Shown in pieces: positions 1-8,724 of a stretch of 64,000 nucleotides of DNA (position 1 is the first letter of the stretch; every line of letters begins with the position of its first letter). The DNA is from Lentzea kentuckyensis (lineage in GTDB: Bacteria; Actinomycetota; Actinomycetes; Mycobacteriales; Pseudonocardiaceae), in contig NZ_MUYM01000016.1 in assembly GCF_002150765.1 (NCBI RefSeq), positions 186,001 through 250,000 on the forward strand. Reading direction: 5' to 3'. The notes under the pieces are model-generated. The model was not told the DNA's origin. It made no database searches and saw nothing but the letters and a program-made list of their open reading frames with translations. The position numbers and the translations under genes were made by a program.

Positions 1-1
1 C

Positions 2-2188
2 TCCGGCTACCGGCTCGTCGTGCGTCCGTCCGGCCCGGCTCAGCTGCCCGCGGACCTGCCGGACTTCGTCGGACGGGAGGACAAGCTCGCCGCACTGTCC
101 ACTTCGGACGATCCGGTGCTCGCGATCACCGGCCCGCCCGGCGTGGGCAAGACCGCGCTCGCGATCAAACTCGCGCACCGCGTCCGGGACCGGTTCCCGG
201 ACGGTCAGCTGCACGTCAACCTGCGCGGGTTCGCGACGGGGCCGGCGGTGACCGTCGAGCAGGCGCTGGGCCGGTTCCTGCGCTCGCTCGGGGTGCCGCC
301 GGAGCGGGTGCCGCTCGAACGCGACGAGCAGGTCGAGCTCTACCGGTCGAAGCTGCGTGGCCGCCGGGTGCTGGTGGTGCTCGACAACGCCACCGAACTG
401 AGCCCGCTCGTACCGGAGGTCGACGGCTGCGCGGCCATCGTGACCAGCCGCAACGATCTCCCCGGCCAGACCAGGCTGGAGGTGCTGGCCGATGAGGACG
501 CTCGCGCGTTGCTCGACCGGTGGGAGATCGAGGGGACACCGGCGGAGCGCGCCGAACTGATCAGGTTGTGCGCGCATCTGCCGCTGGCGTTGCGCATCGC
601 GGGCGCGCACCTCACCGACCGGCACCTGCCCGACTACCTGGCCGAGCTCCGCGGCGACCACCGGCTGGACGCGCTGGAGATCGAGGGCGACACGGCGGTG
701 CGGGCGGCTTTCGAGCTGTCCTACCAGTCGTTGCCGGACGACGCGCGCCGGTTGTTCCGGCTGCTCGGTGTGTACCCCGGCACGGACTTCGACGTGACGG
801 ACGCGGCCGTGCTCGGTCACCTGTCCACTGAGGACAGTGCGCGGCAGGTGGGCGTGCTGGTGCGCGCAGGGCTCGTGCAGCAGGCAGGAGAGCGGTTCCA
901 GCTGCACGACCTGATCCGGCTCTTCGCCTCGGAACAGGTCGGTGCCGACGGACCCGCCGCCTTGCGTCGGCTGTTGTCCTTCTACCTGGCCACCGCGTGC
1001 ACCGCCGCCGAACTCGCCACCCCCTCGGTCAAACGGATGGACCCGCTGCCGCTGGACGTCGAGGGACTCGCGTTCGCCACTGCCGACGACGCACGGGCGT
1101 GGCTCGATGCGAAACGCGCGGCGCTCGTGGCGGCGGTGCAGGTCGCGCCACACCCGTTCGCGAGCCACCTCGCCGACTCGTTGCGCGGCTACCTCCACTA
1201 CGGCGGCTACCGGCCGGAGCTGAAGATGTTGCTGGCGACGGGTCTCGCGTCGGCACGCGCGGCGGGCGATGTCGTCTGTCAGGCGGCGATGCACAACGGA
1301 CGCGGCCACCTCCGGTGGATGCTGGGAGAGTACGACGAGGCGCTGGCGTCGTTCGGCGAGGCGGTCGAGCTGACCACCTCGGATCGTTCGAGGGCCTCGG
1401 TGCTCAACAACAGGGGGCTGGTGAAGCGGGACACCGGTGATCTCACCGGTGCGCTGGCAGACCTGGGAGAAGCGGTACGACTGTGGCGCCTGGGCCCCGA
1501 CGAGCCCGGCGTTCTCGCGGCCATGTTGTTCAACCTGGGCACGATCCGCGGTGCCCGCGCCGAGCTCCGCACGGCGATCGCGCACTTCGAGGAGGCCAGG
1601 TTGATCGTGGAGGCGACCGGTTCCACGATCAACCTGGCCATCGCCGACGAGGGCATCGGCATCGCTCACTGCGAGCTCGGGGAGTTCGACGAGGCACGGC
1701 GCCACCTGGAGGCCGCACGGGCCGGCTACCAGGAGAGCGGGGCGGCGGAAGGCGAGCCGAACGTGCTCTTCAACCTGGCTGTGGTGGCCGCGGAAACGGG
1801 TGACCCCGAGCAGGCCAGGACGTTGGCGCTGCGGAGCCTCGAAACGGCACGGAAGTTCGGCGATCTCCGGGCCGAGGCCGATGCGCTGGTCGTGCTGGAG
1901 GAGCTGCAGGCGGCGGTCGAGCTGGCAGACCGGATCGGCTACCCGGTGGCGCGGCGGAAGGCGCAGCTGAAACTCGCCAGGCATGATCGAGCACTCGCGG
2001 AAGAGCTGGTGCGGGACGTGCGGGACAACGGCGACCTGTTGCTGGAGGCCCCGGCCGTGCTGGTGCTGGCAGAGGTGACCGGCGACGTGGTCCTGGCCGG
2101 GGAGGCGCTGGAGCTGGCCCGGTCGCGCGAGCAGGGAGCCGTGGTTGCCCGTGCACAGGCGTTCCTGCGCGGGGCCGCTGCCGGATGA
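2..2188 (+). CDS. AfsR-like STAND regulator (NB-ARC/TPR), 5' end outside the window
   Basis: The reading frame is already open at base 2. The first residues (SGYRLV) match the end of the winged-helix domain of the next gene, so the true start lies upstream. In order: end of the wHTH, NB-ARC NTPase with P-loop GPPGVGKT and Walker B VLVVLDNA, a winged-helix/linker region, and a long C-terminal helical TPR array. The family comprises STAND-class ATP-dependent switches, mostly transcriptional activators of secondary metabolism and development. Unlike classical SARPs there is no BTAD domain between the wHTH and NB-ARC, judged from the intact copy downstream. The paralogue at 2196 starts 8 nt after this stop and shares long identical stretches of the NTPase domain, so this is a tandem duplication. 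The target or ligand is unknown. Confidence 0.85.
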   Translation, partial: SGYRLVVRPSGPAQLPADLPDFVGREDKLAALSTSDDPVLAITGPPGVGKTALAIKLAHRVRDRFPDGQLHVNLRGFATGPAVTVEQALGRFLRSLGVPPERVPLERDEQVELYRSKLRGRRVLVVLDNATELSPLVPEVDGCAAIVTSRNDLPGQTRLEVLADEDARALLDRWEIEGTPAERAELIRLCAHLPLALRIAGAHLTDRHLPDYLAELRGDHRLDALEIEGDTAVRAAFELSYQSLPDDARRLFRLLGVYPGTDFDVTDAAVLGHLSTEDSARQVGVLVRAGLVQQAGERFQLHDLIRLFASEQVGADGPAALRRLLSFYLATACTAAELATPSVKRMDPLPLDVEGLAFATADDARAWLDAKRAALVAAVQVAPHPFASHLADSLRGYLHYGGYRPELKMLLATGLASARAAGDVVCQAAMHNGRGHLRWMLGEYDEALASFGEAVELTTSDRSRASVLNNRGLVKRDTGDLTGALADLGEAVRLWRLGPDEPGVLAAMLFNLGTIRGARAELRTAIAHFEEARLIVEATGSTINLAIADEGIGIAHCELGEFDEARRHLEAARAGYQESGAAEGEPNVLFNLAVVAAETGDPEQARTLALRSLETARKFGDLRAEADALVVLEELQAAVELADRIGYPVARRKAQLKLARHDRALAEELVRDVRDNGDLLLEAPAVLVLAEVTGDVVLAGEALELARSREQGAVVARAQAFLRGAAAG

Positions 2189-2195
2189 TGGTCAT

Positions 2196-4595
2196 ATGAG
2201 CAAGGAGCCTCGGCTGATCGCACTGCACCGGGCGCTGGCTGCCAGGGCGGGCCAACCGGTGTTGTTCGCGGATCTCGTCCAGGCGGTCTGGGGTGACGAG
2301 CCGCCCGTCAATCCGCTGGCCGCCCTTCGTTCGCTGGTCCACCGGCTGCGGCAGTCGACCGACGACGAGATCGTCACGGACGCCACCGGCTACCGGCTCG
2401 TGGCGCGTGGGCCCGGTCCGGCGCAGCTGCCCGCCGACCTGCCGGATTTCGTGGGCAGGGACGAGGAACTCGCCGCGTTGTCCGTGCTGGCCGCGACGGA
2501 CGCGCCGGTCGTGGTGATCACCGGCCCGCCCGGCGTCGGCAAGACCGCGCTCGCGATCAAACTCGCGCACCGCGTCCGGGACCGGTTTCCGGACGGTCAG
2601 CTGCACGTCAACCTGCGTGGGTTCGCGACCGGACCGGCGGTCACCGTCGAGCAGGCGCTGGGCCGGTTCCTGCGGGCACTCGGGGTGCCGCCGGAGCGGG
2701 TGCCGCTCGAACGCGACGAGCAGGTCGAGCTCTACCGGTCGAAGCTGCGCGGCCGCCGAGTGTTGGTGGTGCTCGACAACGCGGCGGAGCTCAGTCCACT
2801 GATACCGGACGTGGAGGGCTGCACGGCCATCGTGACCAGCCGCAACGACCTGGAGGGCCAGGTCCGGCTGGACGTGCTGGCCGAGGCGGAGGCCGGCACG
2901 CTGCTCGACTGGTGGAAGATCGACGGTTCGGCGGAGGAGCGCGCCGAGCTGATCAGGCTGTGCGCGAACCTGCCGCTGGCGTTGCGGATCGCGGGCGCGC
3001 ACCTCGCTGATCGGCACCTGCCCGACTACCTGGCCGAGCTCCGCGGCGACGGCCGGCTGGACGCGCTGGAGATCGAGGGCGACGCGGCGGTGCGGGCGGC
3101 GTTCGACCTGTCCTACACGGCGCTGCCGGCCGAGGCGCGCCGGTTGTTCGGACTGCTCAGCGTGCACCCGGGAACCGACTTCGGCGTGCGGTCCGCTGCC
3201 GTCATCGGTGATTTGTCCACTGAGGACAGTGCAACGCTGATGGGCGTGCTGGTGCGGGCAGGGCTCGTCCAGCAAGCGGGAGAACGGTTCCAGCTGCACG
3301 ACCTGATCCGGCTCTTCGCCTCCGAGCAGGTGGGCGCGGAAGCGGCACCGGCTCTGCGCCGACTGCTGTCCTTCTACCTGGCCACCGCACGTGTTGCCGC
3401 CGAACTCGTCTACCCGACGATGAAACGGCTGGATCCGTTGCCGGTCGACGTCGAGGGCCGGTCGTTCGCGACCGCGGACGAGGCGCGTGCGTGGCTCGAC
3501 GCGAAACGTTCGGTGCTCGTGGCGGCGGTGCAGGTCGCGCCGCATCCGTTCGCGAGCCAGCTCGCCGACACCTTGCGCGCCTACCTCACTTCCGGCGGCT
3601 ACCGGTCGGAGTTGGCCATGACGCTGACCGCCGGCCTGGCGTCGGCGCGCGCGGCGGGAGACGTGGTCCGCGAGGCGGCGATGCTCAACGGGGTCGGCGA
3701 GATCCACTGGTTCCGGGGGGCCTATGCCGAGGCGCTGGAGACCTACGGCGCGGCGTACGAGCTGGCCACGACGGATCACATGCGGGCGACGTTGCTCAAC
3801 AACATGGGTTTGCTGCGGCGGGACATCGGCGATGTCACCGGTGCGGTGGCGGACCTGGAGCACGCGTTGCGAATGTCAGGGGGATATCCGGACCTGCAGG
3901 TGACCGTGCTGGGCAATCTCGGCTCGATGGCGGGTATCCGCGGCGAGCTGCGCAGGGCGATCGAGCTCTTCGAGGAGGCCAGACGGCTGTCGGAGGAGCA
4001 CGGACTCCTGCTCAAGGTCGCTGCCGCCGCCGAGGGTCTCGGCGTCGCCCACCTCGAACTGGGGGAGTTCGACGACGCGCAGCGGCACCTGGAGGCTGCG
4101 TTGACCTTCTACCAGGAGACGATCGTGGCGCCGTTCTCGACGCCGAACGTGCTGGTCAACCTCGCGGACACAGCCGCGAAGGCCGGTGACCGCGAGCGGG
4201 CGCGGACCTTGGCGCTGGCGAGCATCGAGGCGGCGCGGAAGGTCGAGGACGCCCGCATCGAGGTCGAGGCGCTGGTCGTGCTGGGAGACCTGACGGCGGC
4301 GATCGAGATGGCGAACGAGGTCGACCACCCGGTTGGCCGGCGCAAGGCACAGCTGCAGCTCGCGAGGCATGACCGGGCGCTGGCCGAGGAACTCTTGCGG
4401 GACGTGCGGGACAGCGACGACCTGCTGCTGGAGTCACCGGCGTTGCTCGCGCTGGCCGAGGCGACAGGTGACGCGGCAGTGGCACGCGAGGCGCTGGAGC
4501 TGGCCCGGTCACGTGAACAGGGCGCCGTGGTGGCTCAGGCGGAGGCGTTCCTGGCCGCTCAGCCGCCGGCGAACGGCGGCAGCACGTCCAGCTGA
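2196..4595 (+). CDS. AfsR-like STAND regulator (wHTH-NB-ARC-TPR), tandem paralogue
   Basis: 799 aa. ATG 2196 (MSKEPRL) is chosen over the upstream in-frame GTG because it begins just after the previous stop and directly precedes an OmpR/PhoB-type winged helix (about residues 1-65, with VWGDEPPVNPLAALRSLVHRLR). Then follow NB-ARC (GPPGVGKT, VLVVLDNA), the repeat of the winged-helix/linker region, and TPR-like helices to the C terminus (motifs of the type ALxxYxxAYELA and AxxDLExAL). No BTAD domain is present, so it differs from AfsR/DnrI. It is probably a DNA-binding, ATP-gated transcription factor in the cytoplasm. The last 37 nt overlap the convergent moaD gene. The NTPase core is almost identical to that of the preceding gene, while the N- and C-terminal parts diverge. 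Confidence 0.85.
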   Translation: MSKEPRLIALHRALAARAGQPVLFADLVQAVWGDEPPVNPLAALRSLVHRLRQSTDDEIVTDATGYRLVARGPGPAQLPADLPDFVGRDEELAALSVLAATDAPVVVITGPPGVGKTALAIKLAHRVRDRFPDGQLHVNLRGFATGPAVTVEQALGRFLRALGVPPERVPLERDEQVELYRSKLRGRRVLVVLDNAAELSPLIPDVEGCTAIVTSRNDLEGQVRLDVLAEAEAGTLLDWWKIDGSAEERAELIRLCANLPLALRIAGAHLADRHLPDYLAELRGDGRLDALEIEGDAAVRAAFDLSYTALPAEARRLFGLLSVHPGTDFGVRSAAVIGDLSTEDSATLMGVLVRAGLVQQAGERFQLHDLIRLFASEQVGAEAAPALRRLLSFYLATARVAAELVYPTMKRLDPLPVDVEGRSFATADEARAWLDAKRSVLVAAVQVAPHPFASQLADTLRAYLTSGGYRSELAMTLTAGLASARAAGDVVREAAMLNGVGEIHWFRGAYAEALETYGAAYELATTDHMRATLLNNMGLLRRDIGDVTGAVADLEHALRMSGGYPDLQVTVLGNLGSMAGIRGELRRAIELFEEARRLSEEHGLLLKVAAAAEGLGVAHLELGEFDDAQRHLEAALTFYQETIVAPFSTPNVLVNLADTAAKAGDRERARTLALASIEAARKVEDARIEVEALVVLGDLTAAIEMANEVDHPVGRRKAQLQLARHDRALAEELLRDVRDSDDLLLESPALLALAEATGDAAVAREALELARSREQGAVVAQAEAFLAAQPPANGGSTSS

Positions 4596-4837
4596 GAGCC
4601 CGCGGGCACGCGCGTCGACGTGTCGCGCACCGCGACGCCGTCCAGCAGGAAGCTGGACGCGGCGAGGACCTTGCCGAGCTGGGAGCCGTGCCGTTCACCG
4701 ATGGTGCTCACCACGAGCGCCACGGTGGGTTCGGAGGCGTCGAGCAGCAGGTCCTCGTCGGCCACCCCGGCCGCAGCGCGCGCACCCGCGAAGTAGCGGA
4801 TCTTGACGGCCGTCCCGGGCAGGGATGTCACAGTCAT
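4559..4837 (-). CDS. moaD: MoaD/ThiS-family sulfur carrier (molybdopterin synthase small subunit)
   Basis: 92 aa, ubiquitin-fold sulfur carrier ending in the diagnostic Gly-Gly (FAGG-stop), which is adenylylated and thiocarboxylated to donate sulfur during molybdopterin synthesis. The body has the family pattern (KIRYFAGARAAAG, LLDGVAVRD). The ATG at 4837 overlaps the moaA stop in an ATGA, so the two are translationally coupled. The longer open frame upstream runs antisense inside moaA and is rejected. It overlaps the convergent STAND gene by 37 nt. No moaE, moaC or mogA is present in the window, so the rest of the pathway must be elsewhere. Corresponds to moaD2 in the actinobacterial backbone order. 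Confidence 0.9.
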   Translation of the reverse strand: MTVTSLPGTAVKIRYFAGARAAAGVADEDLLLDASEPTVALVVSTIGERHGSQLGKVLAASSFLLDGVAVRDTSTRVPAGSQLDVLPPFAGG

Positions 4838-5892
4838 CCTCCGATGGCGCTCATGGGACGGTCCGGCTGGTGGAAGCCCGCGTCGTTGATGCCGTGACCG
4901 GCCGCTTTGGCCCACATGGTGGCACGCCAGGCGTCGGCGATCGCCTCGTCGGGGCTGCCGTCGCGCAGCAGCGTGCGCAGGTCGGTCTCGCCCTGGCTGA
5001 ACAGGCAGTTGCGGATCTGACCGTCGGAGGTGAGCCGGGTGCGGTCGCACGCGGCGCAGAACGGCCTGGTCACCGACGCGATCACGCCGACGACCGAGGG
5101 TCCGCCGTCGACCAGCCAGCGCTCGGCGGGCGCACCGCCGCGAGGGGTTTCCTCGGGCGTGAGGGTGTACGCGGTCGAGAGCTTCGTGAGGATCTCGTCG
5201 GCCGTCACCATGTTCGTGCGCGTCCAACCGTGCTGTGCGTCCAGCGGCATCTGCTCGATGAACCGCAGCTGGTAGCCGTTCTCGACGCAGAAGCGCAGCA
5301 GCGGCACGGCCTCGTCCTCGTTCAACCCGCGCATCAGCACGGAGTTGACCTTCACCGGCTCCAGCCCGGCCTCACGGGCGGCGTCCAGCCCGTCCAGCAC
5401 GTCCGTGATGCGGTCGCGCCTGGTCAGCGTCGCGAACCGGTCGGGGTCGAGGGTGTCGAGCGAGACGTTGATCCGGTTCAGGCCCGCCGCCTTGAGCGAC
5501 TTCGCCCGGCGGGACAGCCCGATGCCGTTCGTCGTCATCGACATCCGCGGCCGCGGCTCCAGCTCGGCCGTCGCGGCGATGACGTGCTCCAGGCCGCGCC
5601 GCAGCAACGGCTCGCCGCCCGTGAACCGGATGTCCGTGACGCCCAGGTCGACCACCGCGATCCGCATGAGCCGGATCAGCTCGGCGTCGGTGAGGAGCTC
5701 GTCCTTCTGCAGCCAGTCGAGCCCCTCGGCCGGCATGCAGTACGTGCAGCGCAGGTTGCAGCGGTCGGTCAGCGACACGCGCAGGTCCGTCGCCACCCGG
5801 CCGAACCGGTCGACGAGCAGAGGCGAGTCCGGTCGTGCGGACACGTCAGGGGTGCCGCGCACGATGGGTAGTCCCAGGTCCACTGCTGTCAC
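4834..5892 (-). CDS. moaA: GTP 3',8-cyclase MoaA
   Basis: About 352 aa, a radical SAM enzyme that, with MoaC, converts GTP to cyclic pyranopterin monophosphate, the first step of molybdenum cofactor synthesis. The N-terminal radical-SAM cysteines CNLRCTYC bind one [4Fe-4S] cluster. The C-terminal set (CAACDRTRLTSDGQIRNC) binds the second, GTP-coordinating cluster. The protein ends in the conserved Gly-Gly. Start: GTG 5892 gives VTAVDLGLP, as in mycobacterial homologues. GTG 5883 is an alternative with a better-placed AAGGTG ribosome site. The ATG seen 400 nt further upstream would run through the divergent marR gene and is rejected. The 97-nt gap to marR holds both promoters. Confidence 0.93.
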   Translation of the reverse strand: MTAVDLGLPIVRGTPDVSARPDSPLLVDRFGRVATDLRVSLTDRCNLRCTYCMPAEGLDWLQKDELLTDAELIRLMRIAVVDLGVTDIRFTGGEPLLRRGLEHVIAATAELEPRPRMSMTTNGIGLSRRAKSLKAAGLNRINVSLDTLDPDRFATLTRRDRITDVLDGLDAAREAGLEPVKVNSVLMRGLNEDEAVPLLRFCVENGYQLRFIEQMPLDAQHGWTRTNMVTADEILTKLSTAYTLTPEETPRGGAPAERWLVDGGPSVVGVIASVTRPFCAACDRTRLTSDGQIRNCLFSQGETDLRTLLRDGSPDEAIADAWRATMWAKAAGHGINDAGFHQPDRPMSAIGG

Positions 5893-5984
5893 CTTATTTA
5901 GCTTAATGAACAACCCCTTGTAGATGCCTCCACAAACGAGGTTTCTCACGTTCCGCCCGTTTGGAGCACTGTCACAAGGAATTG

Positions 5985-5999
5985 TCTTAGTGGCTAAGA
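5985..5999. promoter_or_regulatory. Probable MarR autoregulatory operator
   Basis: Perfect 6-bp inverted repeat TCTTAG-TGG-CTAAGA. It spans the GTG start codon (5990) of the marR gene and lies in the marR/moaA divergent region. MarR proteins bind dyads of this size near their own promoters. The role is inferred from position only. Confidence 0.5.
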
Positions 6000-6454
6000 T
6001 GTTCGACATGGAACCTGAAGTGCTCGAGAGGTTCACCTGGTACATGCGTGAGCAGAGCGCGCTCACCGTCATGTTCCACTCGAAGATCGCCGAGAAGATG
6101 GGCGTGTCCGCGACCGACGAGAAGTGCATCGATCTCATCATGAGGGCCGATGGACCGGTCACCGCGGGCCGGATCGCCGAACTCTCCGGCCTCTCCACCG
6201 GAGCCGTCACGGGCGTGATCGACCGCCTCGAACGTGCCGGTTTCGTCCGCCGTGTCCGAGATCCGCACGACCGCCGCAAGGTGTTGGTCGAGGTCACGGT
6301 CGGCGACGTGGAGAAGTTCGGTCAGCTCTTCGAGGTGGCCCGGCAGAGCCTGATCGAGGTGCTCAGCCACTTCGGCGACGACGAGCTCCAGGTTATCGAG
6401 CGTTATCTCCAGGTCCAGATCGAGACGTTCCGCAAGCGCGTGATCGATACTTAG
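5990..6454 (+). CDS. MarR-family transcriptional regulator
   Basis: 154 aa with a central winged helix (VTAGRIAELSGLSTGAVTGV, then the wing DRLERAGFVRRVRDPHDRRK) framed by dimerisation helices. Start chosen at GTG 5990 because AAGGA lies 9 nt upstream. ATG 5999 and ATG 6008 are downstream alternatives, and the open frame back to 5924 has no ribosome site. It is divergent from moaA and followed after 3 nt by a HAD phosphatase gene, probably in one transcript. A palindrome overlaps the start codon and suggests autorepression. The inducer is unknown; there is no evidence that it controls moaA beyond the shared intergenic space. Confidence 0.85.
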   Translation: MAKMFDMEPEVLERFTWYMREQSALTVMFHSKIAEKMGVSATDEKCIDLIMRADGPVTAGRIAELSGLSTGAVTGVIDRLERAGFVRRVRDPHDRRKVLVEVTVGDVEKFGQLFEVARQSLIEVLSHFGDDELQVIERYLQVQIETFRKRVIDT

Positions 6455-6457
6455 TCC

Positions 6458-7246
6458 ATGTGGCACTACTTGATGGACATGGACGGCGTCCTCGTGCACG
6501 AGGAGCACCTGATCCCCGGAGCGGACGAGTTCGTCGCGGAGCTGCGCGCTTCCGAGACCCCGTTCCTCGTGCTCACCAACAACTCCATCTACACGCCACG
6601 GGACCTGCGCGCCCGGCTGCAGCGCACCGGCCTGGACATCCCGGAACAGTCGATCTGGACGTCCGCGCTGGCCACGGCCAGGTTCCTGGACTCGCAGCGC
6701 CCGAACGGCTCGGCCTTCGTGATCGGCGAGGCCGGCCTGACCACCGCGCTGCACGAGATCGGCTACGTGCTGACCGACCGCGACCCGGACTACGTCGTGC
6801 TCGGCGAGACCCGCACCTACAGCTTCACCGCCATCACCAAGGCCATCCGCCTGGTCGAGGAGGGCGCGAAGTTCATCGCGACCAACCCGGACGCGACCGG
6901 GCCTTCGAGGGAGGGCTCGCTGCCCGCGACCGGAGCCGTGGCGGCGTTGATCGAGCGCGCCACCGGCCGTGAGCCCTACTACGTGGGCAAGCCGAACCCG
7001 TTGATGATGAGGTCGGCGTTGCGCGCGCTGGGCTCGCACTCGGAGAACGCGCTGATGATCGGCGACCGGATGGACACCGACGTGCGTTCGGGCCTGGAGG
7101 CCGGTCTGTCGACCATCCTCGTGCTGTCCGGGATCTTCACCTCGGAGCACGCGGAGATGTACCCGTACCGGCCGACGCGCGTGCTCAAGTCGATCGCCGA
7201 GCTGGTCGGTCACTCTCAGGACCCGTTCGGCGACTGGTCCGGCTGA
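6458..7246 (+). CDS. HAD-superfamily phosphatase, NagD-like (subfamily IIA)
   Basis: 262 aa. Motif I DMDGVL at the N terminus supplies the nucleophile Asp7 and general acid Asp9. Motif II is LTNN (about 39-42), motif III the Lys of YVGKPN, and motif IV GDRMDTD. The large C2 cap between motifs II and III is that of NagD/PGPase proteins, which dephosphorylate sugar phosphates, nucleotides or phosphoglycolate. The substrate cannot be read from sequence. It starts 3 nt after the marR stop and is probably cotranscribed with it. The 3' end overlaps the convergent soxR gene by 31 nt. Confidence 0.88.
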   Translation: MWHYLMDMDGVLVHEEHLIPGADEFVAELRASETPFLVLTNNSIYTPRDLRARLQRTGLDIPEQSIWTSALATARFLDSQRPNGSAFVIGEAGLTTALHEIGYVLTDRDPDYVVLGETRTYSFTAITKAIRLVEEGAKFIATNPDATGPSREGSLPATGAVAALIERATGREPYYVGKPNPLMMRSALRALGSHSENALMIGDRMDTDVRSGLEAGLSTILVLSGIFTSEHAEMYPYRPTRVLKSIAELVGHSQDPFGDWSG

Positions 7247-7707
7247 CGTTCGGACGGTGGCGGCAGACGGCGTGCGCCGGGCCCTTCGCGGCCCAGCACG
7301 TCGCGCGGGTTCCTCAGGTGGCACGACCGCAGTGAGAGGCAGCCGCAGCCGATGCAGTCGTCGAGGGTGTCCCGCAGCGCGTGCAGCTGGGCGATCCGCG
7401 CGTCGAGGATGACGCGCCATCCCTTGGACAGGCGTGTCCAGTCCTCGCGTGTCGGCGTGCGTTCGCTGGGCAGCTGGTCCAGGGCTGCCCGGATCGTCGC
7501 CAGCGGGATGCCGACGTTCTGCGAGGTCTTGATGAAGGCGACCCGGCGCAGTGTGTCGCGGCTGTACCGGCGCTGGTTGCTCGCTGTCCGGGCGCTGCGG
7601 ATGAGGCCCTGGCGCTCGTAGAAGTGCAGCGCGGAGATCGCGACACCACTGCGCTCGGCGACCTGTCCGACGGTGAGTTCGTGGAACGTGGTGTGCGCCC
7701 TCGGCAT
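7216..7707 (-). CDS. soxR: Redox-sensing MerR-family regulator SoxR
   Basis: 163 aa with an N-terminal MerR winged helix ([26 protein letters not shown]), a dimerisation helix, and the diagnostic [2Fe-2S] cysteine set C118-x2-C121-x-C123-x5-C129. The start at ATG 7707 (MPRAHTTF) is where family similarity begins; the open frame further upstream crosses the promoter. In actinomycetes SoxR responds to redox-active secondary metabolites rather than mounting a general superoxide response. It is divergent from an NAD(P)-binding reductase gene, and a near-canonical SoxR box lies between them, so that reductase is the evident target. Confidence 0.95.
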   Translation of the reverse strand: MPRAHTTFHELTVGQVAERSGVAISALHFYERQGLIRSARTASNQRRYSRDTLRRVAFIKTSQNVGIPLATIRAALDQLPSERTPTREDWTRLSKGWRVILDARIAQLHALRDTLDDCIGCGCLSLRSCHLRNPRDVLGREGPGARRLPPPSERQPDQSPNGS

Positions 7708-7724
7708 GGCCGGGAACGTAGCAC

Positions 7725-7755
7725 TTGACCTCAACCAAAGTTGAGGCCAGAGGAT
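7725..7755 (+). promoter_or_regulatory. SoxR-controlled promoter with SoxR box (7729-7746)
   Basis: The 18-bp dyad CCTCAAC-CAAA-GTTGAGG matches the E. coli box (CCTCAAG-TTAA-CTTGAGG) except in the centre. A -35-like TTGACC (7725-7730) overlaps its left edge, and a possible -10 (GAGGAT, 7750-7755) follows a 19-bp spacer. Such long spacers are typical of MerR-family activated promoters. It points at the oxidoreductase gene starting at 7791. Confidence 0.85.
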
Positions 7756-7790
7756 CGCGTTCGTCCACCAAACGCGATCAAGGAGCATTC

Positions 7791-8675
7791 GTGACCTCCG
7801 TTCTCGTCATCGGCGCCACCGGGAAGCAGGGCGGCGCCGTCGCCGAGCTCCTGCTCGACCACGGCCACGACGTCACCGCCTACGTGCGTTCGCCCGAGTC
7901 GCCATCCGCACAGGCGCTGTCCACCGCCGGCGCCCGGCTGGTCACCGGCGACCTGGCTGATCCGCAGGCACTCGCTCGTGCCGCACGAGGAGCTGACGCG
8001 ATCTTCGGGCTGTCCGTGCCGTTCGGCTCCGGCGGCAAGGACGAGGAAGTCGCCCAAGGTCGTCTCCTGGTCGATGTCGCGGCGAAGACCGACGCGCACC
8101 TCGTCTACTCCTCGGTGCGTGGCGCCGACCGGCTGACGGCGACCGACATCGACCACGCCGACAGCAAGCAGCTCGTGGAGGCCTACCTGCGTGGTCAGCA
8201 GGTCCGGGCGACGGTTCTGGGGCCGGTGTACTTCATGGAGAACGTGCTCAACGTCGGCTTCAGCCGCCTCACCGACGGTGTCCTGGTCAACCCGCTCTCC
8301 GCGGGCAAGCCACTGGACCAGGTCACCGTCAGGGACATCGCCGGTCTCGCCGTGCACGCCGTCGAGCAGCCGGACCGGTTCATCGGCAAGCGGATCGACA
8401 TCGCCTCCGATCGGGTGACCGGCGAACAGGCGGCCGGGATCCTCAGCGACGTGCTCGGGCGTGAGATTCCCTACCGGCAGCTGCCGTTGCCGCAGGTCCG
8501 CCAGTGGGCCGGCGACGAGATCGCCGACATGTTCCAGCGGTTCGAGGACAACACCGACTTCCTCGACATCGAGACCCTGCACGCCGACCACCCCGACGTG
8601 ACCTGGCACAGCTACGCCGACTGGGCCAGGACCGTCGACTGGGACCGCGTCCTGCAGAGCCCGGCGACGGCGTGA
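7791..8675 (+). CDS. NmrA-type NAD(P)-binding oxidoreductase, SoxR target
   Basis: 294 aa, short atypical SDR of the NmrA/HSCARG/quinone-reductase-like group. It has an N-terminal Rossmann fold with GATGKQGG after a beta strand (VLVIGATG), and no Ser-Tyr-Lys catalytic triad is evident. It begins at GTG 7791, preceded by AAGGAG at a 5-nt spacing; the frame upstream would start inside the promoter. Directly downstream of the SoxR box, it probably acts on quinone-like redox-active compounds or senses the NADPH/NADP ratio. Catalytic versus sensor function cannot be separated from sequence alone. Confidence 0.85.
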   Translation: MTSVLVIGATGKQGGAVAELLLDHGHDVTAYVRSPESPSAQALSTAGARLVTGDLADPQALARAARGADAIFGLSVPFGSGGKDEEVAQGRLLVDVAAKTDAHLVYSSVRGADRLTATDIDHADSKQLVEAYLRGQQVRATVLGPVYFMENVLNVGFSRLTDGVLVNPLSAGKPLDQVTVRDIAGLAVHAVEQPDRFIGKRIDIASDRVTGEQAAGILSDVLGREIPYRQLPLPQVRQWAGDEIADMFQRFEDNTDFLDIETLHADHPDVTWHSYADWARTVDWDRVLQSPATA

Positions 8676-8724
8676 ACTGGGCTGCCCACTGACGCGCGAG
8701 GACAAATCACCTATCGTCGCGGAC

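Noticed and set aside
1770..3863. 697-codon open frame on the minus strand opposite the STAND genes
   Set aside because: Low-complexity Arg/Pro/His translation with no family signal; a typical high-GC shadow of the real plus-strand genes.
2..4595. Tandem NB-ARC genes as an antiphage system
   Set aside because: wHTH N terminus fits transcription factors, and there are no effector domains (nuclease, TIR, membrane pore) or defence neighbours.
5893..5989. Molybdenum-cofactor riboswitch upstream of moaA
   Set aside because: The leader is shorter than the known Moco motif and shows no matching stems.
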